Below the pieces are notes generated by a model. It was not told where the DNA came from. It saw only the letters and a list, made by a program, of their open reading frames with translations, and searched no databases. A stretch of 64,000 nucleotides of DNA. Origin: Streptomyces sp. V3I8 (lineage in GTDB: Bacteria > Actinomycetota > Actinomycetes > Streptomycetales > Streptomycetaceae). Below, one piece after another: positions 11,979-21,095 of this stretch (its first letter is position 1; the number at the start of each line of letters is the position of its first letter). A program made the translations under genes and the position numbers. The stretch lies in NCBI RefSeq assembly GCF_030817535.1, contig NZ_JAUSZL010000002.1, forward strand, positions 5,828,001-5,892,000, read 5' to 3'.

Positions 11979-12098
11979 GCTGCGTCTATCCGGCCATGTC
12001 GGCGAGTGGCCCCGTACGGGGTACTGACTCCGCGTCCACAATGTGGCTAACATCACGCCAACGCGGCGATGTTGCCGTGGGGTTACGGAGGTGCGAAC

Positions 12099-12815
12099 GT
12101 GCTGCCAGTATGGGGACGAAACGGCCGGTTTGTCCGCGTCGGCACGTTAGGCGTTTCCCGCATCCTCGGCATCAGGACGGCGTGGACCACCGTCGGCGAC
12201 GGCGAGTTCTTCTGCCCGGGCTGCGGAGGCGACCGCAACTACCAGCGCCTCACCGGCCGCCGTCGCCTCACCTGCTTCGGCGTCCCGGTCGTGCCGCGCG
12301 GCGAGACGGGGCCCGTCGTGGAGTGCGCGGCCTGCGGCAGCCACTACAGCGCGGACGTCCTCGACCACCCGACCACCACCCGTTTCTCGGCGATGCTCCG
12401 GGACGCCGTCCACACCGTCGCCCTCGCCGTGCTCGCCGCCGGGGGGACGTGCGCGCGTACGTCGCTGGAGACGGCGGCGGGCGCGGTGCGCGCGGCCGGG
12501 TTCGACGACTGCACGGAGGAACAGCTCGCCGCGCTCGTGGAGGCGCTGGCCGCCGACACGGGGCGTCTCTTCGGCGACGGTGAGCCGTGCGGGCCCGGGC
12601 TGACGATAGAGCTGCACGAGGCGCTGGACCCGCTGGCGCCGCATCTCGCGCCCCCGGGGCGGGAGGCGATCCTGCTCCAGGGCGCGCGGATCGCCCTCGC
12701 GGACGGGCCGTACACACCGGCCGAGCGGGAGGCGCTCACGACGGTGGGCGCGGCGCTGACGATCTGCGCGGACGATGTGACGCGCCTGCTCACGGCGGCG
12801 CGCACGCCGTCCTGA
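12099..12815 (+). CDS. TerB-like domain protein with N-terminal zinc ribbon
   Basis: 238 residues from GTG at 12099, chosen because GGAGG lies seven bases upstream. Residues about 34-90 hold a zinc ribbon (CPGCGGDRNY and CAACGSHY). The rest is an alpha-helical region that fits the TerB fold (RDAVHTVALAVLAAGG, REAILLQGARIALADG, TPAEREALTTVG). TerB-type domains occur in tellurite resistance and stress operons, but standalone copies have no known role. Two copies of the dispersed GC-rich element separate it from the next gene. Confidence 0.78.
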   Translation: MLPVWGRNGRFVRVGTLGVSRILGIRTAWTTVGDGEFFCPGCGGDRNYQRLTGRRRLTCFGVPVVPRGETGPVVECAACGSHYSADVLDHPTTTRFSAMLRDAVHTVALAVLAAGGTCARTSLETAAGAVRAAGFDDCTEEQLAALVEALAADTGRLFGDGEPCGPGLTIELHEALDPLAPHLAPPGREAILLQGARIALADGPYTPAEREALTTVGAALTICADDVTRLLTAARTPS

Positions 12816-12873
12816 ACGCTGTGCCGTCCCGGCGGGGGCGGGCGGGCATGTGCGGGTCCGGCGGGGGCTGGTC

Positions 12874-12924
12874 GCGCAGTTCCCCCGCGCCCCTGAAAAG
12901 ACCGCGCAGTTCCCCGCGCCCCTG
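12874..12924. repeat. Two direct copies of the dispersed GCGCAGTTCCCCGCGCCCCT element
   Basis: Copies at 12874-12895 (one extra C) and 12904-12924, in the same orientation, between the TerB-like gene and the opposing DapA-family gene. Confidence 0.8.
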
Positions 12925-12932
12925 AAGGGTCC

Positions 12933-13868
12933 CTACAACAGGCCCGCGCCCGCCAGGAACTTGCCCACCCTCTCGGTCTCCTCCGCCGACAGGGGGATCT
13001 GTGGTTCCGCCGTGGCGGGGCAGGCGATGACGCCCCGCAGGTGCAGCGCCGCCTTGAAGGCGCCGAGGGCCGACGAGCTGCCGCCCATCCGCCCGGCATC
13101 GCCCACCCGCACCATCCCGAACAGCGCGCACAACCGCTCCTGCTCGGCCCGCGCCGCCTCCCACTCGCCCGCCCGGCACAGGCGGTACAGGCGCACGTAC
13201 CCCGCGGGATCCACGTTCGCCAGCCCCGGCACCGCCCCGTCCGCCCCCATCGCCAGCGCCGAGTCGACGACCAGCTCGGACCCGGTCAGCACGCTGAAAC
13301 CGGTGACGGCGGGGTGCGCCCGGGCCCCGGTCACGACAGCCCGGAAACCGCCCTCGTCCCCGCTGGAGTCCTTCAGCCCGGCCAGCACCCCCGCCGCGGC
13401 CAGCTCCAGCACCAGCTCCGCGCCGAGCTTGGAGTGGACGCCGGCGGGCAGGTCGTACGCGAACACCGGCACGGGCGAGCGGGCGGCGACGAGCCGGTAG
13501 TGGCGGGCGATCTCCACCGGGTGCGTACGGGTGTAGAAGGGGGCCGTCACGACCACGGCGTCGGCGCCCGCCCGTGTGACGTACCGGACGTGGTCCAGGA
13601 CGCGCGGGGTCGTCATGTCGATGGCGCCGGCCAGGACGGGGACCTGGCCCGAGACATGGCCCGCCACCGTCTCGACGACCAGCCGCCGGTGCCGGTCCGG
13701 CAGGTACGCGGCCTCGGACGACGTCCCGAGGACGAACAGGCCGGCCACCCCGGCCTCCAGCAGGTGGTCGACCAGCCTGGTCAACGAGGGGACGTCCACC
13801 TCGCGGTCCGGTGTCAGGGGCGTGCAGACGGGCGGTACGACACCGGTCAGCGGGGCGGGAAGGGTCAT
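12933..13868 (-). CDS. Dihydrodipicolinate synthase/N-acetylneuraminate lyase family protein
   Basis: 311 residues. The TIM-barrel aldolase family is shown by the N-terminal GVVPPVCTPLTPDREVDVPS, the LGTSSEAAYL phosphate-site motif (the family's GTTGE region), VFAYDLP with its Tyr, and the Schiff-base Lys in LAGLKDSSGD. The real lysine-pathway DapA is usually elsewhere, so this is more likely a catabolic lyase for a 2-keto acid. Its ATG overlaps the stop of the ABC ATPase gene (ATGA), so it belongs to the dpp-type operon and may act on the imported compound. Confidence 0.9.
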   Translation of the reverse strand: MTLPAPLTGVVPPVCTPLTPDREVDVPSLTRLVDHLLEAGVAGLFVLGTSSEAAYLPDRHRRLVVETVAGHVSGQVPVLAGAIDMTTPRVLDHVRYVTRAGADAVVVTAPFYTRTHPVEIARHYRLVAARSPVPVFAYDLPAGVHSKLGAELVLELAAAGVLAGLKDSSGDEGGFRAVVTGARAHPAVTGFSVLTGSELVVDSALAMGADGAVPGLANVDPAGYVRLYRLCRAGEWEAARAEQERLCALFGMVRVGDAGRMGGSSSALGAFKAALHLRGVIACPATAEPQIPLSAEETERVGKFLAGAGLL

Positions 13869-14956
13869 CGGGGCTCCCTCGGGACGTCGGCGCGGATGTC
13901 GGTCATGGCGGTGGCCTCCGGTACGGCGGTGACGGCCTCGGCGACCAGGTCGCGGGTCGACAGGCCGTCCTCCACAGGATGGTGGCAGCGGAAGCGGTGC
14001 CCGGGGGCCGACGCGGCCGCGAAGTCCGGCATGTCCTGCGCGCACACCGCGTCCGCCCGCCAGCAACGGGTCCGGAAGGGGCATCCGCTCGGCGGGCGGG
14101 TGGCCGAGGGGACCGGGCCCACGAGCGGGATCGGGTCGATGGGGTCCAGCAGACCGGGCGTCGCCGAGAAGAGGGCGCGGGTGTACGGGTGCCGGGAGCG
14201 GTCCGTCACCTCGCCGGCCGGGGACTCCTCGACGATCCGGCCGAGGTACATCGTGACGACCCGGTCGCTCATCCTGCGTACGGTCTGGATGTCGTGCGAG
14301 ACGAACACCAGCGCCAGGCCGAACCGCTCCTTCAGGTCGAGGAGGAGGTTGAGGATCTGGGCGCGGACCGAGACGTCCAGCGCGCTCGTCGGCTCGTCGG
14401 CGACCACCAGGTCCGGGTCGAGGGCCAGCGCCCGCGCGATGGCGACCCGCTGCCGCTGGCCGCCCGACAGCTGGCCCGGGAGGCCGTCGGCCAGCGCCTC
14501 GGGAAGGCCCACGAGGGACATCAGCTCACGTACCCGGTCGTCACGCTCAGGGCCTGTGCCCCGGCGGTGCACGTCGAGCGGGTCGCGCAGGATCCGGCGT
14601 ACCGTCAGGCGGCGGTTCAGGGCCGTCGACGGGTCCTGGAAGATCATGCCGGTGCCGGCGCCCACCGTGGTCCGCCGCTCGGCCGGGGCCATCGTCCACA
14701 GGTCGGTGCCGCGCAGGGACACCCTCCCGGACGTCGGCCGCTGCACCCCCACCAGGACCTTGGCGAGCGTCGACTTGCCGCAGCCGGACTCGCCGACGAC
14801 GCCCACCGTCTCGCCGGGCGCGACGGTGAGGTCGGCGCCGGTCAGGGCGTACACGCGGTCGCGGGCGAACAGGCCGCCGGTGCGCGCCCTGTGCACGACG
14901 TGCACGTCCGACAGCCGTACGAGGGGGGCGGCCGGCCCGCTCGTGTCGCGGCTCAT
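13865..14956 (-). CDS. Oligopeptide/dipeptide ABC transporter ATP-binding protein (DppF-like)
   Basis: 363 residues. Walker [10 protein letters not shown], signature [15 protein letters not shown] and Walker B DLVVADEPTSALD are present. The C-terminal oligopeptide-transporter extension contains the Cys cluster SGCPFRTRCWRADAVC, which binds an iron-sulfur cluster in some family members. The ATG at 14956 overlaps the previous stop (ATGA), which fixes the start within a longer open frame. It pairs with the ATPase half of the upstream fusion protein. Confidence 0.93.
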   Translation of the reverse strand: MSRDTSGPAAPLVRLSDVHVVHRARTGGLFARDRVYALTGADLTVAPGETVGVVGESGCGKSTLAKVLVGVQRPTSGRVSLRGTDLWTMAPAERRTTVGAGTGMIFQDPSTALNRRLTVRRILRDPLDVHRRGTGPERDDRVRELMSLVGLPEALADGLPGQLSGGQRQRVAIARALALDPDLVVADEPTSALDVSVRAQILNLLLDLKERFGLALVFVSHDIQTVRRMSDRVVTMYLGRIVEESPAGEVTDRSRHPYTRALFSATPGLLDPIDPIPLVGPVPSATRPPSGCPFRTRCWRADAVCAQDMPDFAAASAPGHRFRCHHPVEDGLSTRDLVAEAVTAVPEATAMTDIRADVPREPR

Positions 14957-16950
14957 GTCACGGCCTCGATTCCGTCGGTGCGGCCGGGTGCGACCGCCGG
15001 GTGGTGGCAGGCGACCTCGTGGCGGCCGGGCGGGCCGGTGAGGCGCGGAACCGTCGTACGGCACACCTGCGTCGCCAGCGGGCAGCGGTCGGCGAAACGG
15101 CAGCCCGCCGGGAAGTCGGCGGGAGAGGGCACGGTCCCCTTGATCTGCGTCATGCGCTCGGCCGCCGACTCCAGCGACAGGACGCTGCCGAGGAGGCCGC
15201 GCGTGTAGTGGTGCGAGGGCGACTCCACCAGGTCCGCCGTCACGCCCGACTCCACGATCCGGCCGCCGTACATCACGGCCACCCGGTCGGTGACGTCCGC
15301 GACGAGCGCCAGGTCGTGCGAGACGAGGACGAGCGCGAAGTCCAGCTCGGCGCGCAGCCGCAGCAGCAGCTCCATGATCTGCGCCTGCACGGTGACGTCG
15401 AGGGCCGTCGTCGGCTCGTCGGCGACGATGAGCCGGGGGGCACGGGAGAGCGCCATCGCGATCAGTACGCGCTGGCGCTGGCCGCCGGACAGTTCGTGCG
15501 GGTAGCTGCGCAGGGTGCGCTCCGGGTCGAGGCCGACCAGTTCGAGGAGTTCGGCGCCCGTGCGGGTGCCGCCCCGCCTGACCACCTGCTTCAGCTGGGC
15601 GCGGATCGACATCGCCGGGTTCAGGGAGGAGAGCGCGTCCTGGTGGACCATCGCCATCTCGTGGCCGAGGAGCCGGCGCCGTACGCTCATCGGTTCGCCG
15701 GCCAGCTGCCGCTGCCCGAACCGCACCCGGCCGCGCACCCGGGCGCCCTTCGGCTCCAGGCCCATCACCGCCAGGGCCGTCAGCGACTTGCCGCAGCCGG
15801 ACTCGCCCACCAGGCCCAGCACCTCACCGGGCTGTACGTCGAAACTGATGCCGTCGACGATGTCGACGCCCCCGTGGCGGGCGTCGAAGCCGATCGCCAG
15901 GTTCTCGACGCTCAGTACCGGCTGTCGTCCCGCGGGCAGGGGCCGGGCCCGGCCGCGCAGCCGCCGGGCCGCCTCGGGGAGGCCCGGCAGCTCCAGGACC
16001 TTCCCGCTGCCCGGCTCGGGCGCCTCGAACCGGTCCTCCTCCTCGCGCGCCCGCACATCGCGGGGCGCGGGCGCTGCCCACGCGTCCGAGACGCCCTCGG
16101 CGAGGATGTTCAGGGACAGCACGGTGACCAGCATCAGCAGCCCCGGGAACACGGTCGCCCACCAGCCGCCGGTCAGCACCATGTTCTTGCCGTCCGCGAT
16201 GACACTGCCCCAGGACGGGTCCGGCGGCCGCACGCCCGCCCCGACGAAGGACAGCGACGCCTCGAAGACGATCGCCTCGGCGACCTGCACGGTGCAGAAC
16301 ACCAGGACCGGAGCGGCGCAGTTGACGGCCACGTGCCGCCACACGATGTGCGGGGTGCGCGCTCCGACGACCCGCTCGGCCGTCACGTAGTCCTCGCCGT
16401 ACTGGGCCATCACGTTGGCCCGTACGACCCGGGCCGTCGGCGGCATGTAGAGGAACGCGATCGCGCCGATGAGGATCGGGATGCCGCCGCCGGACACGGC
16501 GACGAAGACGGCCGCGAGCGCGATGCCGGGGAAGGCCATGACGATGTCGAGGCAGCGCATCAGCGTCTCGTCGAGCGCCTTGCGCGAGGTCGCCGCGACC
16601 GCGCCGACGACCGCGCCCACGACCAGCGCGAGCGCCGTCGCGCCCAGGCCGATGGCCAGGGACCAGCGGGCCCCGTACATCAGCCGGCTCAGGATGTCCC
16701 GGCCCAGGCTGTCCTGCCCCATCCAGTGCTCGCCCGACGGCGCGCCCTCGCCGTGGCCGCCGTCGGTCAGCGGGAACTGTTCGAGCGGGTCGTGCGGGGC
16801 GACGAGCGGGGCCAGCAGCGCGGTGAGGACGACCACCCCGATGACGACGACGGCGATCCGCGAGGCCAGGGGGAGCCGGGTGAACCCCTTGAGGCGGACG
16901 CCGGGCAGGGACAGGGCGTCGGTGAGCCGCCTCCGGTACATCGGCATCAT
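14953..16950 (-). CDS. Fused ABC permease and ATP-binding protein (DppC-DppD fusion)
   Basis: 665 residues. The N-terminal ~310 are a DppC-type permease: OppC-like N-terminal segment, [20 protein letters not shown], several membrane helices, and an EAA-type loop around [18 protein letters not shown] charged linker (about 305-350) leads to a DppD-type ATPase with [24 protein letters not shown] and [12 protein letters not shown], plus the C-terminal Cys cluster. Permease and ATPase are normally separate chains in this family. Both stop/start junctions are ATGA overlaps. Confidence 0.93.
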   Translation of the reverse strand: MMPMYRRRLTDALSLPGVRLKGFTRLPLASRIAVVVIGVVVLTALLAPLVAPHDPLEQFPLTDGGHGEGAPSGEHWMGQDSLGRDILSRLMYGARWSLAIGLGATALALVVGAVVGAVAATSRKALDETLMRCLDIVMAFPGIALAAVFVAVSGGGIPILIGAIAFLYMPPTARVVRANVMAQYGEDYVTAERVVGARTPHIVWRHVAVNCAAPVLVFCTVQVAEAIVFEASLSFVGAGVRPPDPSWGSVIADGKNMVLTGGWWATVFPGLLMLVTVLSLNILAEGVSDAWAAPAPRDVRAREEEDRFEAPEPGSGKVLELPGLPEAARRLRGRARPLPAGRQPVLSVENLAIGFDARHGGVDIVDGISFDVQPGEVLGLVGESGCGKSLTALAVMGLEPKGARVRGRVRFGQRQLAGEPMSVRRRLLGHEMAMVHQDALSSLNPAMSIRAQLKQVVRRGGTRTGAELLELVGLDPERTLRSYPHELSGGQRQRVLIAMALSRAPRLIVADEPTTALDVTVQAQIMELLLRLRAELDFALVLVSHDLALVADVTDRVAVMYGGRIVESGVTADLVESPSHHYTRGLLGSVLSLESAAERMTQIKGTVPSPADFPAGCRFADRCPLATQVCRTTVPRLTGPPGRHEVACHHPAVAPGRTDGIEAVT

Positions 16951-17909
16951 GCCCCGGCACCCCTCAGACGCGGGTTGACCAGCAGATAGAGGATGTCGAT
17001 GACCAGGTTCACGACGACGAACCCGAAGGCGATGGTGAGGACGCCGCCCTGGACGACGGCCGGATCACCGTTCTTCACGGCGTCGATCATGAGCTTCCCC
17101 ATCCCCGGCAGGTTGAAGATCGTCTCGATGACGACGGCGCCGCCGAGCAGGTAGCCGACGCGCAGGCCCAGGACGGTCAGCGGGTTCATCAGGGCGTTGC
17201 GCAGCACGTTCCGGCCGACCACGACCACCGGGGGCAGCCCGCTGCCGATCGCGGTCCGTACGTAGTCCTTGTCCAGCTCCTCGACCACCGCCGTACGGAC
17301 GATCCGGGTGAGCTGGGCGGCGACCGGCAGCGACAGGGCCAGCGCGGGCAGCGTCATGGTCTTCAGCCAGCCGGTGAACGAGTCGGCCGGATTGACGTAC
17401 CCGCCGGTCGGGAACCGGCCGAGGTCCACGGCGAGGTACTGGATCATCAGCAGCGCCAGCCAGAAGCCGGGCGCCGCGACCCCGGTCAGGGACACGACCC
17501 GGATCAGCTGGTCGAGGAGGCGGTCCCGGTGGATCGCGGCGGTGATCCCGCCGAGCAGGGCGAGCGCCACCGCGATGCCGAGTCCCAGGAAGGTCAGCTG
17601 CATCGTGAGCGGCAGCGCGGTGGTGACCTGGTCGGCGACCGGCGCCCGGGTCAGCGCACTGACCCCCAGGTCGCCCCGGAGCACGTCCCCGACGAAGTCG
17701 AAGTACCGCACGAGGAACGGGTCCAGCAGCCCGTTGCGCTCCCTGAAGTCGTGCAGCTGCCGCTCGGTCGGGTTCGCCCCCTGGAAATACGCGGACGCCG
17801 GATCGCTGTCCGAGAACCGCATGACGACGAACACGAACAGAATGATCCCGAGCATGAGCGGCACGAGCAGAACGATGCGCCGAACCAGGATCCGTACGAC
17901 CGCCGCCAC
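16947..17909 (-). CDS. Dipeptide/oligopeptide ABC transporter permease (DppB-like)
   Basis: 320 residues with six predicted membrane helices, the first at 10-30 (LVRRIVLLVPLMLGIILFVF). The family N-terminal periplasmic loop has RERNGLLDPFLVRYFDFVGD. The EAA-type loop is DYVRTAIGSGLPP, and GAVVIETIFNLPGMGKLM is the typical C-terminal signature. The stop overlaps the fusion gene start (ATGA). It forms the membrane channel with the permease half of the downstream fusion. Confidence 0.94.
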   Translation of the reverse strand: MAAVVRILVRRIVLLVPLMLGIILFVFVVMRFSDSDPASAYFQGANPTERQLHDFRERNGLLDPFLVRYFDFVGDVLRGDLGVSALTRAPVADQVTTALPLTMQLTFLGLGIAVALALLGGITAAIHRDRLLDQLIRVVSLTGVAAPGFWLALLMIQYLAVDLGRFPTGGYVNPADSFTGWLKTMTLPALALSLPVAAQLTRIVRTAVVEELDKDYVRTAIGSGLPPVVVVGRNVLRNALMNPLTVLGLRVGYLLGGAVVIETIFNLPGMGKLMIDAVKNGDPAVVQGGVLTIAFGFVVVNLVIDILYLLVNPRLRGAGA

Positions 17910-17946
17910 AGCTACTCTTTCTCCTCGCTGTCGCCGGTTCGCCCCG

Positions 17947-19575
17947 TCAGGCCCATTTCGCCTGCAGCACGTTTATCCCGGGATAGGGCTGTGCCCGGAC
18001 ACCGGTGAGGTCCTCGGGATCCCAGGCGGTGATCAGCTCGTTGTGCACCACCGGATAGATCACCGCGTTCTCGGCGACGATGTCGATGTAGTCCTGGGTC
18101 ATCGTCTTCTTCTTCGCGGGATCCGGCTCCCGCGTGGCCCGGTCCATCCGTGTGAAGAGGTCCTTCGCCACGGAATCGTTCTCCCAGCGCGCATACCGCA
18201 TCCAGGTGTTTCCGGGCCCGTAGTTGTAGTGCATGATCAGGTCCGCGTCGAGCCCGAACTGATTCGGGTTGGAGGCGGCGGCGACGACCTGGAAGTCCTT
18301 CTTCTGGTCGAGCTTCGTGAAGAGGGCGGCCGTCTCCTGCGGTTCCAGCGTCGTCTCGACCCCGATGGCGTCCCAGGACGCCTTGATCGTCGGCAGGCAG
18401 TCCACGATCCAGCTCACGTTGACCGCCATCAGCGTGACCTTCAGCCCGCCGGCCCCGGCCTCCTTCAGGAGCGCCCTGGCCCTCGCCGGGTCGTGGCCGT
18501 AGACGGCCGCCGCCTTCCGGTACGTCGGATTCCCCTCGTTCAGGTACGACGAAGCGGCCTTCCCGTGGCCGCGCAGTGCGGCCTGGATCATCTTCCCGGT
18601 GTCGATCGCGTAATGCAGCGCCTGCCGTACCCGTACGTCGTCGAACGGTTTGTGGGCGGTGTTGAAGAGGAGGAAGAGATGGTTCATCCCCGCCCCGCCC
18701 TCGACCTTCAGACCGCCCTTCTCCAGCTGGGAGATATGGGCGTACGGGATGTTGTCGGAGATCTGCGCGCCCGCGCTGGACCCCGAGATCTTCGCGACCC
18801 GCGGCGCGGCGTCCACCATGGTCAGCCAGTTCATCTTCTTGAAGGCCGCTTTTCGCGGCCCGTTGTAGTCCGCGAACGCCTCGAAGGTGGTGTTGGATTT
18901 CGGGTGGTGCGCGGTCTGCCGGTACGGGCCGGAGCCGACCGCCTTTCCCGTGGTCGCCTCGTCGAGGGCGCCCGCTGCGCCGAACACGTGCCGGGGCATG
19001 ATCTTCGCGAGCGTGAGCCGCTGCGCCCCGTCCGGGAAGGGGAACTTGAGAACGAGTTCGACGGTGGTGTCGTCGACCTTCCTCACCTCCTTCAGCCAGG
19101 ACACGAAGAAGTTCCCGGCGAGGGTCGTCGTCCCCGGATCGAGTACGCGCCCGTAGGTGAAGACCACGTCGTCGGCGGTCACCGGCCGCCCGTCGTGCCA
19201 CGTGGCGCCCGCCCGCAGCGTGAACCTCCATGTGGTCGCCCGCAGGTCCGCCGGCACCTCGGTCGCCAGGGCCGCGTACGGCTCACGGCTGATCGGGTCG
19301 GTGTCCAGCAGCCCCTCGTAGACGTGGTGGTTGCCGGCCATCGCGAACGCGGAGGCCGTCATCAGGGGGTCCCAGCTCTGGTCGTTGCCGTAGCCGATCA
19401 CCGCGGTGAGCGTCCGGTCGGCACCCTCGCCCCCGCCGTCCGCCTCGGTCGTGGACTCCGGCCCGGACGAGCACGCGGAGAGGGACGAGGCGATCGTGGC
19501 GGCCGCGCCCAGCGCGCCGGAGTACTTCAGGAACGACCGGCGGCGCAGCGCCGGTGCGGGGGTCGCGTCGCGCAC
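17947..19575 (-). CDS. Peptide ABC transporter substrate-binding lipoprotein
   Basis: 542 residues, SBP family 5. The N-terminus has a twin-arginine-like RRRSFLK, a hydrophobic segment and the lipobox SLSAC (Cys about 35), so it is probably Tat-exported and lipid-anchored. Further on are FTLRAGATWHDGRPVTADDVVFTY, the family signature, and RVRQALHYAIDTGKM. The GTG at 19575 follows GGAGG. It is the first gene of the operon. The ligand is unknown. The DapA-family gene at the operon end suggests catabolism of the imported compound. Confidence 0.94.
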   Translation of the reverse strand: MRDATPAPALRRRSFLKYSGALGAAATIASSLSACSSGPESTTEADGGGEGADRTLTAVIGYGNDQSWDPLMTASAFAMAGNHHVYEGLLDTDPISREPYAALATEVPADLRATTWRFTLRAGATWHDGRPVTADDVVFTYGRVLDPGTTTLAGNFFVSWLKEVRKVDDTTVELVLKFPFPDGAQRLTLAKIMPRHVFGAAGALDEATTGKAVGSGPYRQTAHHPKSNTTFEAFADYNGPRKAAFKKMNWLTMVDAAPRVAKISGSSAGAQISDNIPYAHISQLEKGGLKVEGGAGMNHLFLLFNTAHKPFDDVRVRQALHYAIDTGKMIQAALRGHGKAASSYLNEGNPTYRKAAAVYGHDPARARALLKEAGAGGLKVTLMAVNVSWIVDCLPTIKASWDAIGVETTLEPQETAALFTKLDQKKDFQVVAAASNPNQFGLDADLIMHYNYGPGNTWMRYARWENDSVAKDLFTRMDRATREPDPAKKKTMTQDYIDIVAENAVIYPVVHNELITAWDPEDLTGVRAQPYPGINVLQAKWA

Positions 19576-19729
19576 GGTTCCTCCAGCAAGGAGTGGGAGA
19601 TACGACGTCCTACGTCCAGGTGCAGCGTGACGATAGGAGGACCCGTGGGAGCGGTCAAGGGAACACGCACGAAGCCCGTGCTCGCCGCACGCGCGATCGG
19701 TGACGCTCCGGGGCCGCGCCGCGAAACGG
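19576..19729 (-). promoter_or_regulatory. Upstream region of the dpp-type operon
   Basis: A short inverted repeat GACGT-CCT-ACGTC at 19604-19616 lies about 30 bases before the binding-protein start and could be an operator. No good -35/-10 pair was recognised. Confidence 0.3.
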
Positions 19730-19951
19730 TTACTGCGACCCGGAGTCGGCCCCGGAGTCGGCCCCGGACTCGGAGGCGGAGTCGGAGTCGGACGTGCCGG
19801 TCCCGGTCGGTTCCTCGGCCGGGCTCCGGGGCGCGTCGGCCGGCCGGGCCGTGGCCGCCGTCGCGTGCTGCGCGGTCTCCAGGGCGTGCAGGCGGCGTCT
19901 GATGTCGCGGAGCTCGGTGAGGAGGGTGTCGGGGCGGTTGATCCTGGTCAC
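19730..19951 (-). CDS. Small coiled-coil protein at the end of the tail module
   Basis: 73 residues. The N-terminal half (MTRINRPDTLLTELRDIRRR and on to about residue 30) is a heptad-like helix that should form a short coiled coil. The C-terminal half is Ser/Asp/Gly-rich and disordered (repeated ESGADSGADSG). Proteins of this shape often follow tail fibre genes in actinophages. It is the last gene of the tail operon. Its role is not known. Confidence 0.7.
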   Translation of the reverse strand: MTRINRPDTLLTELRDIRRRLHALETAQHATAATARPADAPRSPAEEPTGTGTSDSDSASESGADSGADSGSQ

Positions 19952-19967
19952 GGGGTGCTCCTTCGGT

Positions 19968-21095
19968 TCATGGGGTACTGGGGGCGGGTACGACGGTCAG
20001 CTGGACCTGCTCCTCGCCCGCGTCGTTGCCCGGAGTGACCTCGATCCCGGTGATGCGTACGCCGAACCGGGTGCCCTCGGGAAAGAACATGTCCTTGATG
20101 ACGACGAGGGCGTCGTCGCCGACCTGGTAGGAGCCGAGTACGGGTTCCAGGTCGGCGCGCACGGTCAGCTCGGGCAGGACGACGGGGGCCGAGACGGCGG
20201 CCAGGGCCGACCGGGCCTGGGAGCGCAGGAGGGCCGCGTCGGTGAGATGGACGTAACTGACCTCGGTCTCGGTGAGCGGGCGCCCGGTGGAGGGGTCCTC
20301 GACGACCGCGACGAGCTGGCTGCCCTCGCCCTGTTCCCCCAGGGCGAAGACCCGGCTCGCGGTGGAGGCGCCGTCGGCCGGCCAGGTGTAGCCGATGAGG
20401 TTGGCGCCGTACTCCCACACGTGCGGGGTGCCCTGCTGGCCGAGGTGCGGGGTGCCGACGCGGAGTCTGCGTACGGGACGGCCGTCGCTGCCGTACGCCA
20501 TGTCGAAGACGAAGTCGGGGCCGTCCTCCAGACTGGCCAGTTCGCGCAGTGCCTCGCCGGTGCTCCTGAGGTCGCTGCCGGGGTACACCAGGGTGCGGGT
20601 GATGCCGGACGGGGCCGTGGACTCGGGGCGTATCCGGATGTCGCCGCCGGGATGCGCCTGGGCGATGGCGACGAGGTCGCGGGCGATGTCGCTCTGGTCG
20701 CGGTCGGTGAAGGGGACGGTGACGGAGGCCAGGTCGGGGGCGGCGGGATCGAAGTCGGCGGGCAGGACGCGGCGGTGGTCGAAGTAGGACAGGAATCCGG
20801 CCGCCCCGATCTCCAGGTGCTGGTCGGCGGAGGTGTACTTGAGGGTCCACACCACCCCGCCCCACACGAGCACGCCGTCCCGTTCGACGTAGAGGGCGGC
20901 GCGGCCGGGCTCGGTGAGTTCACGGGGGCGGTGGACGGTGACCCGCGGATCCCCCAGGGCCAACCGGGCGCGGAACTCACCGGCTTCGTTGAGCTCGGTG
21001 CTGAACGTGGCGTCGTACAAAGGGAGTTCGTCGGTGACGGCGCCGGTGGCGAGGTCGGCCGTGTAGTAGGTGTAGCGGGTCGGGGCGCGGGTCAT
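19968..21095 (-). CDS. Phage minor tail protein, Gp37-like
   Basis: 375 residues. The N-terminal part (TYYTADLATGAVTDELPLYD, then RVTVHRPRELTEPGRAALYV) and the YEYG-like HVWEYGANLIGYTW segment resemble the Siphoviridae Gp37-like tail proteins, related in position and likely fold to tail-associated proteins under the tube tip. There is no peptidase or lysozyme domain. Its ATG overlaps the fibre gene stop (ATGA). The family name is by pattern recognition only. Confidence 0.68.
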   Translation of the reverse strand: MTRAPTRYTYYTADLATGAVTDELPLYDATFSTELNEAGEFRARLALGDPRVTVHRPRELTEPGRAALYVERDGVLVWGGVVWTLKYTSADQHLEIGAAGFLSYFDHRRVLPADFDPAAPDLASVTVPFTDRDQSDIARDLVAIAQAHPGGDIRIRPESTAPSGITRTLVYPGSDLRSTGEALRELASLEDGPDFVFDMAYGSDGRPVRRLRVGTPHLGQQGTPHVWEYGANLIGYTWPADGASTASRVFALGEQGEGSQLVAVVEDPSTGRPLTETEVSYVHLTDAALLRSQARSALAAVSAPVVLPELTVRADLEPVLGSYQVGDDALVVIKDMFFPEGTRFGVRITGIEVTPGNDAGEEQVQLTVVPAPSTP

